Shown: positions 20,491 to 35,925, numbered from the stretch's first letter. The stretch: 64,000 nucleotides of DNA from Streptomyces sp. FIT100 (GCF_024584805.1 NZ_CP075715.1:1166001-1230000); one strand, 5' to 3'. Notes: generated by a model from the sequence alone, not told the origin. A program made the numbers and translations.

Positions 20491-20521
20491 CGCCACGAAG
20501 GCGAAGGCGGCGTAACCACGG
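20491..20521 (+). repeat. 31-bp direct repeat, copy 2
   Basis: This is a perfect copy of 20375-20405, including a second stop codon. It abuts the terminator hairpin at 20517. A duplication of the gene tail is the simplest explanation. Confidence 0.9.
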
Positions 20522-20563
20522 ACGTGGCCCCCGGCGCTCCGCGCGCCGGGGGCCACGTCCGTG
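20517..20563. terminator. Bidirectional terminator between plsC and the MFS gene
   Basis: Perfect 21-bp inverted arms (CACGGACGTGGCCCCCGGCGC and its complement) with a 5-base loop sit between convergent genes. Confidence 0.88.
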
Positions 20564-20570
20564 TGACGGG

Positions 20571-22118
20571 TCAGTGCTCGATGCCGTCGGCCAGCTTCTG
20601 GCCGCGCAGCAGGAACCACGCGGCGGCCGCGGTGGCGAACAGGACGGCCGCTCCCACGCCCACCGCGAGCCGCAGCCCGTCGACGAACGCCTCCTGGGCC
20701 GCACCGACGAGCGCCGCGGCCTCCTGCCCGGGAAGCCCGGCCGCGGCCTCGACGGCGCCGCCGAGCGACTCGTGCGCCGCGGCAGCGGTGCCCGACGGCA
20801 CCCCCGCCGGGGTGGCGAAGTCGCGGTAGACGCCGGTCACGATGGAGCCGAGCAGCGCGATACCGAGGGCCGCACCGAGCTCGTACGCCGTCTCGGACAC
20901 CGCGGACGCCGCGCCCGCCTGCTCCTTCGGCACGCTGGAGAGGATGACGTCGGCCGTGACGGTGAACGAGAATCCCGCGCCGATGCCGACGACGAGCAGC
21001 GAGGCGCCGAGCAGCGGATAGCCGGTGGACTGGCTGACCAGTGTCAGGATCCCGAGCGCAGCCGCCACGGCGGCAAGACCTCCGGTGACGACCACCCGTA
21101 CCGAGAACCGCCGCGCGGCGCGGCCCGCGAGGAGGCCCGTGGCCACGGCGCCGATCGCGGCGGGGAGTTCCGCGAGCCCGGCCTCGAACGGCGACCTGCC
21201 CTGGACCAGTTGCAGGAACTGGGAGAGGAAGAAGACCAGCCCGGACAGGCCGAGGACGGTCAGCAGATCGGCGAGGACCGCGCCGGAGAAGCCCCGGTGG
21301 CGGAACAGCCGCATGTCGAGCAGCGGTGACGGCAGGGTGAGCTGCCTGCGGCCGAAGAGGTAGAGCGCGGCGGCACCGATGACCGCGGCGGCGCCCGCCT
21401 CCCAGCTCGCGCCGTGCGTCGCCGCCTCCTTGACGGCGTACACGACACTGATCATGCCGATGAGCGAGAGTCCGACGCTGATCAGGTCCCAGGGGCCGGC
21501 GACGGGGTTCTTGGACTCGGGCAGCAGCTTGATGCCGACGAGCACCAGGACGGCCATCACGGGCAGGTTGATCAGGAAGACCGAGCCCCACCAGAAGTGC
21601 TCCAGCAGGAATCCGCCGACGACCGGACCGACTGCGGCACCGGCCGAGGCCATGGCGCCCCAGATGCCGATGGCGAGGCTGCGCTCCCTGGGGTCGTGGA
21701 AGATGTTCCGGATCAGCGCCAGGGTGGACGGCATCAGGGTGGCGCCGGCGACACCGAGCAGGGCGCGGGCGGCGATCATCATCTCAGGCGTGGTGGCGTA
21801 CGCGTTGAGCACGGACACCGCACCGAAGGCCACAGCGCCGCTCAGCAGCAGCTTCTTGCGGCCGATGCGGTCGCCGAGGCTGCCCATGGAGACGAGCAGG
21901 CCGGCGATGACGAAGGAGTAGACGTCGCCGATCCACAGCAGCTGGGTGCCGGTGGGCTTGAGGTCCTCGCTGAGGAAGGGCGTCGCGAGGCCGAGTACGG
22001 TGGCGTCGACGGCCACGAGCAGGACGGCGAGCACGAGCACGGCCAGTGCCAGCCAGCGCCCGGGGCGGTACACGGTCTCGTCCGTCCCGCTCGTGCGCTG
22101 GACGGTACTGCTGCTCAT
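20571..22118 (-). CDS. MFS drug efflux transporter (DHA2, 14-TM type)
   Basis: The 515-aa protein has about 14 hydrophobic segments. It shows the DHA2 motifs ATVLGLATPFLSEDL (motif D1 region), GSLGDRIGRKKLLLSG (motif A) and GVAGATLMPSTLALIRNIF (motif C region). It is a proton-coupled exporter of the EmrB/QacA family; the substrate is unknown. ATG at 22118 overlaps the TetR stop (ATGA), so the pair is translationally coupled and probably co-regulated by the TetR protein. Confidence 0.9.
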   Translation of the reverse strand: MSSSTVQRTSGTDETVYRPGRWLALAVLVLAVLLVAVDATVLGLATPFLSEDLKPTGTQLLWIGDVYSFVIAGLLVSMGSLGDRIGRKKLLLSGAVAFGAVSVLNAYATTPEMMIAARALLGVAGATLMPSTLALIRNIFHDPRERSLAIGIWGAMASAGAAVGPVVGGFLLEHFWWGSVFLINLPVMAVLVLVGIKLLPESKNPVAGPWDLISVGLSLIGMISVVYAVKEAATHGASWEAGAAAVIGAAALYLFGRRQLTLPSPLLDMRLFRHRGFSGAVLADLLTVLGLSGLVFFLSQFLQLVQGRSPFEAGLAELPAAIGAVATGLLAGRAARRFSVRVVVTGGLAAVAAALGILTLVSQSTGYPLLGASLLVVGIGAGFSFTVTADVILSSVPKEQAGAASAVSETAYELGAALGIALLGSIVTGVYRDFATPAGVPSGTAAAAHESLGGAVEAAAGLPGQEAAALVGAAQEAFVDGLRLAVGVGAAVLFATAAAAWFLLRGQKLADGIEH

Positions 22119-22666
22119 TTCTCCACACTCCGTCGGGCTCCGCCGAGCAGCAGCTCGGCGATCATGTACTGGAAGTCGTTCTTGGCGACCCGGCCGTCCA
22201 TGACGGCCCAGGCGCAGGTGCCGATGAGGCCGTAGAGGGCCTCGGTGAGCCATGCGGGCGAGAGGTCGATCCGGAATTCGCCCTGCTCCTGGCCACGCCG
22301 GAAGAGCGCGGACACGCGGGCGTCCAGCCGGGACCAGCCCTCGTTGACCTGGTCGCCCTCGAACAGCTGGTTCTCGGTGACGAGGAAGGCGAGCAGCTCC
22401 GCGGCGGGCTCCATCTCGGCGATCAGCCGCCGCAGCCCGTCGCTCGCGCCGCCCTCGTCGAGCCGGGCCCGGTCGAGGGCGGCCTCGAACTCCTTGATGC
22501 CGAGGGCTTCCAGCGCCTCGACGAGCGCCTCCCGCCCGGCGAAGTGCCGGTGCAACGTGGCCCGCCCGATCCCGGCGGCGCGGGCGACCTCGTCCATGGT
22601 GGCGGTCGACTTGCGTGCGAGGAGGGCGGCGGCGGTGCGGAGCACCTGTTCACGATCCATGGCCAT
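22115..22666 (-). CDS. TetR-family transcriptional repressor
   Basis: The 183-aa protein has an N-terminal helix-turn-helix (ATMDEVARAAGIGRATLHRHF, about residues 22-42) followed by a helical ligand-binding domain. It probably represses its own operon with the MFS pump. The chosen start ATG at 22666 (MAMDREQVL) lacks a ribosome-binding site and may be leaderless; ATG at 22660 is also possible. A near-perfect palindrome (22683-22706) lies immediately upstream and is a likely operator. Confidence 0.88.
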   Translation of the reverse strand: MAMDREQVLRTAAALLARKSTATMDEVARAAGIGRATLHRHFAGREALVEALEALGIKEFEAALDRARLDEGGASDGLRRLIAEMEPAAELLAFLVTENQLFEGDQVNEGWSRLDARVSALFRRGQEQGEFRIDLSPAWLTEALYGLIGTCAWAVMDGRVAKNDFQYMIAELLLGGARRSVEK

Positions 22667-22682
22667 GAGACAAGCGTACACC

Positions 22683-22706
22683 GAATGAGACGTGCATGTC
22701 TCATTC
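22683..22706. promoter_or_regulatory. Candidate TetR operator
   Basis: GAATGAGAC-N6-GTCTCATTC is a perfect 9-bp inverted repeat between the TetR gene and the rightward HAD-SAK gene. A further half-site (TGAGAC) lies at 22669. The position suits autorepression. Confidence 0.75.
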
Positions 22707-22744
22707 GATATTCAAGTGCCTCAGAGAGAGGCGGAGGGGATGCT

Positions 22745-23257
22745 GTGCGCATGAAGCCGCTGCTGCTGATCGACATCGACGGCCCGCTCAATCCGTACGG
22801 CGGCAAGCCTGAGCGCCGCCCGGACGGCTACACGACCCACCGCATGCGCCCGTGCGGCTGGCCGCACGACAAGCCGCTGCGGGTGTGGCTGAACCACGGG
22901 CACGGCACGGAGCTGCTGGCGCTGGCCGGGTGGTACGAGCTGGTGTGGGCGACGACCTGGAAGGGCGAGGCCAACGAGTTGGTCGGCCCGCATCTGGGGC
23001 TGCCCGAGCTGCCGTTCATCGACTGGCCCGTGATGCACGGCGCCTCGCCGCGCGGGACGTTCTGGAAGACGCAGTACGTGCTGGACTACGCGGCCGGGCG
23101 GCCGTTCGCCTGGATCGACGACGAGATCACGGAACTGGACCGCGATTGGGTGGGCCGGCACCACTTCGCCGATGCGCTGCTGCTGCGCGTCGACCACCGG
23201 ATCGGGCTGACACGGCCGGACTTCGACGCGCTCGCGGACTGGGCGGCGGCGCTGTAG
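22745..23257 (+). CDS. HAD-SAK-like protein
   Basis: The 170-aa protein opens [17 protein letters not shown], a DxDG motif resembling HAD domains of the Swiss-army-knife (HAD_SAK) type. It continues with [10 protein letters not shown] and FAWIDDEIT, which supply further acidic residues. Family proteins are predicted nucleotide or RNA-end phosphatases, but no function is proven here. GTG at 22745 is preferred (GGAGG 7 bases upstream) over ATG at 22751. Confidence 0.78.
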   Translation: MRMKPLLLIDIDGPLNPYGGKPERRPDGYTTHRMRPCGWPHDKPLRVWLNHGHGTELLALAGWYELVWATTWKGEANELVGPHLGLPELPFIDWPVMHGASPRGTFWKTQYVLDYAAGRPFAWIDDEITELDRDWVGRHHFADALLLRVDHRIGLTRPDFDALADWAAAL

Positions 23258-23275
23258 CCGGAGGCGGTGGAAACG

Positions 23276-23315
23276 GGACCGCCCCGGCCGGACTGGTGTC
23301 CGGCCGGGGCGGTCC
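23276..23315. terminator. Bidirectional terminator between HAD-SAK gene and icd
   Basis: Perfect 18-bp arms (GGACCGCCCCGGCCGGAC and its complement) with a 4-base loop lie between convergent genes. Confidence 0.88.
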
Positions 23316-23332
23316 TCGGCGTGCGCCGTGCG

Positions 23333-27101
<3,769 letters not shown>

Positions 27102-27120
27102 TCAAAGGGGTGGATGTGCC

Positions 27121-27155
27121 GCCGCCTCCCCGGCGCGGAGGAACGGGGAGGCGGC
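27121..27155 (-). terminator. Hairpin between argG and argH
   Basis: Arms GCCGCCTCCCC and GGGGAGGCGGC with a 13-base loop sit in the 84-bp gap. It may only partly terminate, since argH lacks an obvious promoter of its own. Confidence 0.6.
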
Positions 27156-27173
27156 TGTCGTACGCGTATGGAA

Positions 27174-28367
<1,194 letters not shown>

Positions 28368-28398
28368 GGGATTCTCCTTACGGTGCATGCGGTGATGG

Positions 28399-28423
28399 GT
28401 ATAACTATGCAGTCCTCCGTATG
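28399..28423 (-). promoter_or_regulatory. Candidate ARG box at argG
   Basis: GTATAACTATGCAGTCCTCC then GTATG overlaps the -10 region of the argG promoter. It aligns with GCATGACTATACGCAGCACT then GCATG at argC, matching the AT-rich GCAT/TAT half-sites expected for ArgR. Confidence 0.65.
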
Positions 28424-28432
28424 TTTTGTCAA
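28404..28432 (-). promoter_or_regulatory. argG promoter
   Basis: On the minus strand TTGACA (28432-28427), a 17-base spacer and CATAGT (28409-28404) make a sigma-HrdB-type promoter. Transcription would start near 28397, about 30 bases before the GTG. Confidence 0.75.
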
Positions 28433-28470
28433 CGCGGCGCATGGAACAGTGGGGCGCGCCGCCGTCGGGC

Positions 28471-28476
28471 CATAAT
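28471..28476 (+). promoter_or_regulatory. Probable -10 of the PPOX gene
   Basis: CATAAT lies 6 bases before the ATG at 28483, with no ribosome-binding site. This placement implies a leaderless mRNA. I see no clear -35. Confidence 0.5.
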
Positions 28477-28482
28477 CCGCCC

Positions 28483-29073
28483 ATGGGACAGACGTACGCA
28501 CGCATAGAGGGCCGCATCCGCGCGTTCATCGAGGAGCAGCCCGTCTTCTTCACCGCCACCGCCCCGCTCGCGGCTGACGGCCACGTCAACCTCTCTCCCA
28601 AGGGCCGCAAGGGAACGCTCGTCGTCGTCGACGAGCTGACACTCGCGTATCTGGACTTCGGCGGGAGCGGTGCGGAGACCATCGCGCATGTGCGGGAGAA
28701 CGGGCGGATCACGTTGATGTGGTGTGCGTTCGGCGGGCCGCCGAAGGTGCTGCGGGTCCACGGGCAGGGGGAGGCGGTGTTCCGGGACGATCCGCGGTGG
28801 GAGGAGTACGTCCGGTACTTCGCGGGGGCCGACGGGGCGGCGGCGCGGGCCGTCATCGTCGTACGGGCCGGGCGGATCAGTGACGCCTGCGGGTTCGCCG
28901 TGCCGTTCATGGACTATCGCGAGGAGCGGACCCAGCACGCGGAGCACTTCGGCAGGAAGACGGACGAGGAGTTCGCGGCGTACTGCGAGAGGAAGCCACA
29001 CGTGGGTTCGAGCCTGGACGGGCTGCCGGCGCTGCCGCTGCCGCTGCCGGCGCGTACGGACCGGCCCGTCTGA
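28483..29073 (+). CDS. Pyridoxamine 5'-phosphate oxidase family protein
   Basis: The 196-aa protein shows the FMN-binding split-barrel features of the PPOX class: [40 protein letters not shown] and [10 protein letters not shown]. Members reduce or bind flavins, F420 or related cofactors, so pyridoxal synthesis should not be assumed. ATG at 28483 appears leaderless. The gene is divergent from argG and shares a 115-bp control region with it, so ArgR could affect it. Confidence 0.85.
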   Translation: MGQTYARIEGRIRAFIEEQPVFFTATAPLAADGHVNLSPKGRKGTLVVVDELTLAYLDFGGSGAETIAHVRENGRITLMWCAFGGPPKVLRVHGQGEAVFRDDPRWEEYVRYFAGADGAAARAVIVVRAGRISDACGFAVPFMDYREERTQHAEHFGRKTDEEFAAYCERKPHVGSSLDGLPALPLPLPARTDRPV

Positions 29074-29083
29074 CCGGGCCGGT
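29060..29083 (+). terminator. Terminator of the PPOX gene
   Basis: ACCGGCCCG-N6-CGGGCCGGT, a 9-bp hairpin, spans the stop codon at 29071-29073. Confidence 0.55.
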
Positions 29084-29175
29084 GCCGCCCGGCGCCGGGG
29101 AGCGGCAGGGGCAGCGCTGCGATGAGCTCCTACCGGGCGGCCCCGGGCCGGGACCGGCGGTGCGCCGAGGGCGCG

Positions 29176-29739
29176 TCAGCGGTCGTTCTGGGCCAGCCGC
29201 AGCAGATGGTCCGCCAGCGCCTGCCCGCCCGCCGGGTCGCGGGAGATCAGCAGCAACGTGTCGTCACCCGCGATCGTGCCGAGGATCGCCTGGAGTTCGG
29301 CCTGGTCGATGGCCGAGGCGAGGAACTGGGCCGCGCCCGGCGGCGTACGCAGCACCACGAGGTTGGCCGACGCCTCCGCGGAGATCAGCAGTTCGCCGGA
29401 GAGGCGGCGCATCCGCTCCTCCTTGGCGGACTCGCCGAGCGGCGCCTGCGGGGTGCGGAACCCGCCCTCGCTCGGCACCGCGTAGATCAGCTCGCCACCG
29501 GTGTTGCGGATCTTCACCGCACCGAGCTCGTCGAGGTCGCGGGAGAGCGTCGCCTGGGTGACGCTCAGCCCGTCGTCGGCGAGGAGCTTGGCCAGCTGGC
29601 TCTGCGAGCGCACCGGCTGCCGGTTGAGGATGTCCACGATCCGGCGGTGGCGGGCCGTGCGGGTCTGCGGCACGGCGGGCCCTCCCCCGGACTCCGTCTG
29701 GGGGGACCCCCAGTTCTCGGTGTGCGTCGCCTCGGTCAT
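29176..29739 (-). CDS. argR: Arginine repressor ArgR, with N-terminal element insertion
   Basis: The 187-aa protein has the ArgR winged-helix DNA-binding domain ([20 protein letters not shown], then [17 protein letters not shown]) and the C-terminal hexamerisation/arginine-binding domain ([16 protein letters not shown]). With arginine as co-repressor it would bind ARG boxes at argC and argG. Residues 10-20 ([11 protein letters not shown]) are encoded by a 33-bp copy of the palindromic element, inserted in frame ahead of the DNA-binding domain. ATG at 29739 lies 7 bases past the argD stop. Confidence 0.95.
   Translation of the reverse strand: MTEATHTENWGSPQTESGGGPAVPQTRTARHRRIVDILNRQPVRSQSQLAKLLADDGLSVTQATLSRDLDELGAVKIRNTGGELIYAVPSEGGFRTPQAPLGESAKEERMRRLSGELLISAEASANLVVLRTPPGAAQFLASAIDQAELQAILGTIAGDDTLLLISRDPAGGQALADHLLRLAQNDR
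29681..29713 (-). repeat. Small palindromic element, copy 2 (inside argR)
   Basis: The element runs CCTCCCCCGGACTCCGTC then TGGGGGGACCCCCAG, 33 bp in all. It keeps the argR frame and adds 11 residues to the N-terminal tail. Confidence 0.85.
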
Positions 29740-29746
29740 CGTCGTC

Positions 29747-30952
29747 TCATTCTCCGGATCGTCCGTCCCCGTGCGGTGCTGCCCCGGGCAGTGCCGCGTC
29801 GAGGATGCCGGGGAGCGCCCGGAGGAACGCGTCCACCTCCGCGTCGCCGATGATCAGCGGCGGCATGATCCTCACGACTTCGGGGGCGGGTGCGTTCACC
29901 AGGAGGCCGGCATCCTGAGCCGCCTGCTGCACCCGGGGGGCGAGGGGCTCCGTGAGCACGATACCCAGCAGCAGGCCGGCTCCGCGGACGTGCGAGACCA
30001 GAGGATGGTCCAGGGACTCGATCCCGTCCCGGAGGCGCTCCCCGGTCCGCTTCACCTCGTCGAGCCTTCCGTCGAGCGTCCTGAGCACGGCGAGGCCCGC
30101 GGCACAGGCGACCGGGTTGCCCCCGAAGGTCGTGCCGTGGTGTCCCGGCCGGAAGAGGTCGGCCGCCTCGCCGAAGGCGATGGCGGCGCCGAGCGGCAGG
30201 CCGCCGCCCAGGCCCTTGGCGAGGGTCACGATGTCCGGCTCGATGCCCTGCGCCTGGTGCTCGAACCAGTGCCCGGTGCGCCCGATGCCGGTCTGGACCT
30301 CGTCGAGGACGAGCAGCGTTCCGGTGGCGCGGGTGATCTCGCGGGCGGCCTTGAGATAGCCGGCGGGCGGCACGACGACCCCGTTCTCGCCCTGGACCGG
30401 CTCGATGATCACGAGGGCGGTGCCGGTCGTGACGGCGGTCCGCAGCGCCTCGGCGTCGCCGTAGGGGACATGGGTGACGTCGCCGGGCAGCGGGCGGAAC
30501 GGCTCCTGCTTCGCCGGCTGGCCGGTGAGCGCGAGGGCGCCCATGGTCCGCCCGTGGAAGCCGCCGTCGGTGGCGACCATGTGCGTACGTCCGGTCAGCC
30601 GGCCCAGCTTGAAGGCGGCCTCGTTGGCCTCGGCACCGGAGTTGCAGAACAGCACCCGCCCCGGACGGCCGGAGAGCTGGAGCAGCCGCTCGGCGAGGGC
30701 GACGGGCGGCTCGGCGACGTACAGGTTGGACACGTGGCCGAGCGAGGCGATCTGGCGGGAGACGGCCTCGACGATCGCCGGGTGGGCGTGGCCGAGCGCG
30801 TTGACGGCGATACCGCCGACGAAGTCGAGGTACTCGGTGCCGTCGGCGTCCCAGACCCTCGCGCCCTCGCCGCGGACGAGGGACAGCTGCGGCGTGCCGT
30901 AGTTGTCCATCATCGAGCCCTGCCAGCGCTGCGACAGCCCCTGGTTGCTCAT
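29747..30952 (-). CDS. argD: Acetylornithine aminotransferase
   Basis: The 401-aa class III aminotransferase has [18 protein letters not shown] (PLP phosphate site), [13 protein letters not shown] and the Schiff-base Lys in [14 protein letters not shown]. It transaminates N-acetylglutamate semialdehyde to N-acetylornithine. ATG at 30952 overlaps the argB stop (ATGA), so the genes are coupled. It is followed directly by argR. Confidence 0.95.
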   Translation of the reverse strand: MSNQGLSQRWQGSMMDNYGTPQLSLVRGEGARVWDADGTEYLDFVGGIAVNALGHAHPAIVEAVSRQIASLGHVSNLYVAEPPVALAERLLQLSGRPGRVLFCNSGAEANEAAFKLGRLTGRTHMVATDGGFHGRTMGALALTGQPAKQEPFRPLPGDVTHVPYGDAEALRTAVTTGTALVIIEPVQGENGVVVPPAGYLKAAREITRATGTLLVLDEVQTGIGRTGHWFEHQAQGIEPDIVTLAKGLGGGLPLGAAIAFGEAADLFRPGHHGTTFGGNPVACAAGLAVLRTLDGRLDEVKRTGERLRDGIESLDHPLVSHVRGAGLLLGIVLTEPLAPRVQQAAQDAGLLVNAPAPEVVRIMPPLIIGDAEVDAFLRALPGILDAALPGAAPHGDGRSGE

Positions 30953-31857
30953 GCGGTGGTGCCCCCTTCGGCTCCGTCGGGCACGACCATCGTGCCGATG
31001 CCCTCGTCGGTGAAGATCTCCAGCAGGATGGAGTGCTGCACCCGGCCGTCGATGACGCGCGCGGTGTTGACTCCGTTGCGTACGGCGTGCAGGCAGCCCT
31101 GCATCTTGGGGACCATGCCGCTGGAGAGCTCGGGAAGCAGCTTCTCCAGCTCGCTCGCGGTGAGGCGGCTGATCACCTCGTCGCTGTTGGGCCAGTCCTC
31201 GTAGAGTCCCTCGACGTCGGTGAGGACCATGAGGGTTTCGGCGCCAAGTGCCGCAGCGAGTGCCGCAGCCGCCGTATCAGCATTGACGTTGTAGACATGT
31301 CCGTCGTCCTGGGAACGGGCGATCGACGAGACGACCGGGATACGGCCGTCCCCCAGCAGCGCCTCGATGGCGCCGGTGTCGATGGCGGTGATCTCACCGA
31401 CCCGGCCGATGTCGACGAGCTCGCCGTCGATCTCCGGCAGGTGCTTGGTGGCGGTGATGGTGTGGGCGTCCTCGCCGGTGAGGCCGATGGCGAGGGGACC
31501 GTGCTGGTTGAGCAGCCCGACCAGCTCACGCTGGACCTGTCCCGCGAGCACCATGCGTACGACGTCCATCGCCTCCGGCGTCGTCACGCGCAGCCCGGCC
31601 TTGAACTCGCTGACCAGCCCGTGCCTGTCGAGCTGGGCGCTGATCTGCGGGCCGCCGCCGTGCACGACGACGGGCTTGATGCCGGCGTGCCGCAGAAAGA
31701 CGACGTCCTGGGCGAAGGCCGCCTTCAGCTCGTCGTCGACCATGGCGTTTCCGCCGAACTTGATGACCACCTTCTTGCCGTGGTGGCGGGTGAGCCACGG
31801 CAGTGCCTCGATCAAGGTCTGCGCCTTGGGGAGTGCAGTGTGCTTGCGTGTGCTCAT
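30949..31857 (-). CDS. argB: Acetylglutamate kinase
   Basis: The 302-aa amino-acid kinase has [23 protein letters not shown] and the late nucleotide site [11 protein letters not shown], with an arginine-sensitive-type N-terminal helix ([20 protein letters not shown]). That helix suggests feedback inhibition by arginine, as in cyclic-pathway enzymes. It phosphorylates N-acetylglutamate. ATG at 31857 has GGAG close upstream. Confidence 0.95.
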   Translation of the reverse strand: MSTRKHTALPKAQTLIEALPWLTRHHGKKVVIKFGGNAMVDDELKAAFAQDVVFLRHAGIKPVVVHGGGPQISAQLDRHGLVSEFKAGLRVTTPEAMDVVRMVLAGQVQRELVGLLNQHGPLAIGLTGEDAHTITATKHLPEIDGELVDIGRVGEITAIDTGAIEALLGDGRIPVVSSIARSQDDGHVYNVNADTAAAALAAALGAETLMVLTDVEGLYEDWPNSDEVISRLTASELEKLLPELSSGMVPKMQGCLHAVRNGVNTARVIDGRVQHSILLEIFTDEGIGTMVVPDGAEGGTTA

Positions 31858-31877
31858 CGGCTCCGTGGTCTCCGTCC

Positions 31878-33044
31878 TCAGGACGAGTAGGCGCTGTTCT
31901 CGTGGACGTAGTCGGCGGTCAGGTCGTTGGCCCAGATGACGGCCGACTCGCTGCCCGCGGCGAGGTCGGCGGTGATCCGCACCTCCCGGTAGCGCATGTC
32001 GACGAGGTCGCGGTCCTCGCCCACCGAGCCGCCCTGGCAGACCCAGACGCCGTTGATGGCGACGTTCAGCCTGTCGGGCTCGAAGGCGGCCTTCGTCGTG
32101 CCGATCGCGGACAGCACCCGGCCCCAGTTGGGGTCCTCGCCGTGGATGGCGCACTTGAGGAGGTTGTTGCGGGCGATGGAGCGGCCCACCTCCACGGCGT
32201 CGTCCTCGCTCGCGGCGTTGACCACCTCGATACGGATGTCCTTGGCGGCGCCCTCGGCGTCGCCGATCAGCTGGCGGGCGAGGTCGTCGCAGACGGTGCG
32301 TACGGCGTCGGCGAACTCGCCGTACTCCGGGGTGGCGCCGGAGGCGCCGGAGGCGAGCAGCAGCACGGTGTCGTTGGTGGACATGCAGCCGTCGGAGTCG
32401 ACCCGGTCGAAGGTGAGGCGGGTGGCGTCCCGCAGCGCCTTGTCGAGGGTCGCGCTGCCGAGGTCGGCGTCGGTGGTGAGGACGACGAGCATGGTGGCCA
32501 GGCCGGGGGCGAGCATCCCCGCGCCCTTGGCCATGCCGCCGACGGTCCAGCCGTCGCCGGTGGCGACGGCGGTCTTGTGGACGGTGTCGGTCGTCTTGAT
32601 GGCGATGGCGGCCTTCTCACCGCCGTGGGCGCTGAGTTCGGCGGCGGCCTTCCCGATGCCGGGGAGGAGCTTGTCCATGGGGAGCAGCACGCCGATGAGC
32701 CCGGTGGAGGCGACGGCGACCTCGCCCGCGCCGATGTCGAGGCCCTGCTCGTTCAAGACGTCGGCGGCCTTCTCGGCGGTCGCGTGGGTGTCCTGGAAGC
32801 CCTTGGGTCCGGTGCAGGCGTTGGCGCCGCCGGAGTTGAGGACGACGGCGGAGACCTCGCCGCCCTTGAGGACCTGCTCGGACCAGAGGACGGGGGCGGC
32901 CTTGACACGGTTGGAGGTGAAGACACCGGCGGCGGCGCGGCGCGGCCCGTTGTTGACGACGAGCGCGAGGTCCGGGTTGCCGTTCGCCTTGATTCCGGCG
33001 GCGATGCCCGCGGCCGTGAATCCCTGTGCAGCGGTGACGCTCAC
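31878..33044 (-). CDS. argJ: Bifunctional ornithine acetyltransferase / N-acetylglutamate synthase
   Basis: The 388-aa protein is an Ntn-type ArgJ. The self-cleavage site lies in [20 protein letters not shown], where the Thr of ATML becomes the nucleophile of the beta chain. It moves acetyl from N-acetylornithine to glutamate, recycling acetyl groups. GTG at 33044 has GGAG at 7-base spacing. Whether it also uses acetyl-CoA (bifunctional) cannot be read from sequence. Confidence 0.95.
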   Translation of the reverse strand: MSVTAAQGFTAAGIAAGIKANGNPDLALVVNNGPRRAAAGVFTSNRVKAAPVLWSEQVLKGGEVSAVVLNSGGANACTGPKGFQDTHATAEKAADVLNEQGLDIGAGEVAVASTGLIGVLLPMDKLLPGIGKAAAELSAHGGEKAAIAIKTTDTVHKTAVATGDGWTVGGMAKGAGMLAPGLATMLVVLTTDADLGSATLDKALRDATRLTFDRVDSDGCMSTNDTVLLLASGASGATPEYGEFADAVRTVCDDLARQLIGDAEGAAKDIRIEVVNAASEDDAVEVGRSIARNNLLKCAIHGEDPNWGRVLSAIGTTKAAFEPDRLNVAINGVWVCQGGSVGEDRDLVDMRYREVRITADLAAGSESAVIWANDLTADYVHENSAYSS

Positions 33045-33132
33045 TTGCTTGCTCCGTTCGCTTCTCCGCCCGCGCAGCGCAGCGGTGCGGCACTCGTCGT
33101 TGTCTGCAGCCCGGCGGCTGCGCGCGCGTCGC

Positions 33133-34326
<1,194 letters not shown>

Positions 34327-34345
34327 TGGGGGATGGCGAGCACTG

Positions 34346-35140
34346 ATGGACGAGGTGTTCAAGGCACTGGCCGACGCCAGCCGCCGCCGGCTGCTGGACG
34401 GACTGAACGCCCGTGACGGACAGACCCTTCGGGAGCTGTGCGCCGGGCTCGACATGACCCGGCAGTCGGTCAGCAAGCACCTCGCGGTGCTGGAGGCGGC
34501 CGGTCTGGTCACCACCGTGTGGCGCGGCCGGGAGAAGTTGCACTACCTCAACGCCGTGCCCATCAACGCCATCGCCGACCGCTGGATCAGCCGGTACGAC
34601 CGCGAGCGCGTGCGCGCACTCGACGACCTGAAGGCCGCATTGGAGCAGGAACCCATGAACGACGCCCCTTCCTTCGTCTACACCACCTACATCAGGACCA
34701 CGCCCGAGCGGCTCTGGCAGGCGCTGACCGACCCGGCCTTCACCCGCAGGTACTGGGGCGTGACGCTGACCTCGGACTGGAAGCCGGGCTCCGCGATGAC
34801 CTGGGAGCAGTTCGGCGTGACGGTGTCCGATCCCGAGCAGGTCGTCCTGGAGTCCGAGCCGGGGCGGCGGCTCGCCTACACCTGGCACACCTTCACCCCC
34901 GAGTTCGCCTCGGCCTGCGGGCTGAGTGACGAGCTCACCGCCAGGGTGTCCGCGGAGCCCCGGTCGAAGGTGACGTTCGAGATCGAGCCGGTGGACGACA
35001 TGGTCAGGCTGACCGTCGTGCACGACGGCTTCCCGCCGGAGAGTGCGGTGCGGGAGGGCGTCAGCCAGGGCTGGCCCGCGATCGTCGCCGGCCTCAAGAC
35101 GCTGCTGGAGACCGGCACGGCCCTGGCCGAGCCGCAGTAG
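34346..35140 (+). CDS. ArsR-type regulator fused to an SRPBCC (AHSA1) domain
   Basis: The 264-aa protein has an ArsR winged helix at residues 1-95 (LDMTRQSVSKHLAVLEAAGL as recognition helix). A second start-like Met precedes an AHSA1/SRPBCC ligand-binding domain at about 108-262 (YTTYIRTTPERLWQALTD, FTRRYWGVTL). No metal-binding cysteines of classical ArsR proteins are seen, so a hydrophobic small ligand rather than a metal is likely. The strong promoter lies between perfect inverted arms, suggesting autorepression. No target gene follows on the same strand. Confidence 0.87.
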   Translation: MDEVFKALADASRRRLLDGLNARDGQTLRELCAGLDMTRQSVSKHLAVLEAAGLVTTVWRGREKLHYLNAVPINAIADRWISRYDRERVRALDDLKAALEQEPMNDAPSFVYTTYIRTTPERLWQALTDPAFTRRYWGVTLTSDWKPGSAMTWEQFGVTVSDPEQVVLESEPGRRLAYTWHTFTPEFASACGLSDELTARVSAEPRSKVTFEIEPVDDMVRLTVVHDGFPPESAVREGVSQGWPAIVAGLKTLLETGTALAEPQ

Positions 35141-35159
35141 CGGCCACCGGGCCCGGCCG

Positions 35160-35735
35160 TCAGCCGGTGTGCTCGAGGCACAGGCTCCAGCGTCCTGAGC
35201 GGCCGGTCAGCACGACGGTGGAGAGCGGGCGGACGTCGACGTTCCAGTACGTCGACGGCGGGGCCTTGAGCGCGTACACCAGCGCCGCGCGTACGACGGC
35301 GGGCTCGGCGACGGCGACGACGGAACTGCCGTCGCCGGCCGGGCGGGTGTCCAGCCAGCCGCCTATCCGGGAGATGAACCCGAGCAGCGGCTCCCCGCCG
35401 TGCGGGGCGGAGCGCGGGTCGGCGAGCCAGGCGTCGACCGCGTCGGGCTCCCTGGCCGCCACCTCGGCCAGCGTGAAGCCGCGCCAGCGCCCCATGTCGC
35501 AGTCGCTCAGCGCGGGCTGGGCGAGCGGGGCATAGCCGAGCGCGTCCGCGGTCGCCCGGCTCCGGGCGGTCGGCGAGCAGTAGCGCAGCTCGGCCGCGCC
35601 GAGGGGTACGAGTGTGTGCGCGGCGAGCTGCACCTCGTACCAGCCGGCCTGGTCCAGCGGCCGGTCGTCGTCGAAGCGCTCGGCCAGCCGGGCGGAGCTG
35701 CGCGCGGCGGCCACAAGGGTGACCCGAACACTCAT
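35160..35735 (-). CDS. Histidine-phosphatase-fold protein lacking the catalytic histidines
   Basis: The 191-aa protein follows the histidine phosphatase (phosphoglycerate mutase-like) layout: LDQAGWYEVQLAA, then RYCSPTARSRATADALG, CDMGRWRGFTLAEV. But the RHG box is replaced by VTLVAAARSSA, and the second catalytic histidine region reads VAVAEPAVVRAAL. Both histidines are therefore absent, so it is probably not a phosphatase and may be a binding or regulatory relative. ATG at 35735 may be leaderless (TTGACC and CACGAT upstream). Confidence 0.75.
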   Translation of the reverse strand: MSVRVTLVAAARSSARLAERFDDDRPLDQAGWYEVQLAAHTLVPLGAAELRYCSPTARSRATADALGYAPLAQPALSDCDMGRWRGFTLAEVAAREPDAVDAWLADPRSAPHGGEPLLGFISRIGGWLDTRPAGDGSSVVAVAEPAVVRAALVYALKAPPSTYWNVDVRPLSTVVLTGRSGRWSLCLEHTG

Positions 35736-35925
35736 GGCGGGATCGTGATGCCGCACGCGCCCCAGGTCAAGGGGGGTTACTGATCGTTAACGGAGGCCAC
35801 CCCGAGGCCGTGCCCCGGCCACTTCTCCCGTCATCGAGTGGCACCGGTCCGACGCTCCCGTGAACTGCGGGGGTGCCGTCCGCCGGCGGAGGACAGGGCT
35901 CCGCGGGCCCCGTCCGGTGCGCGGG

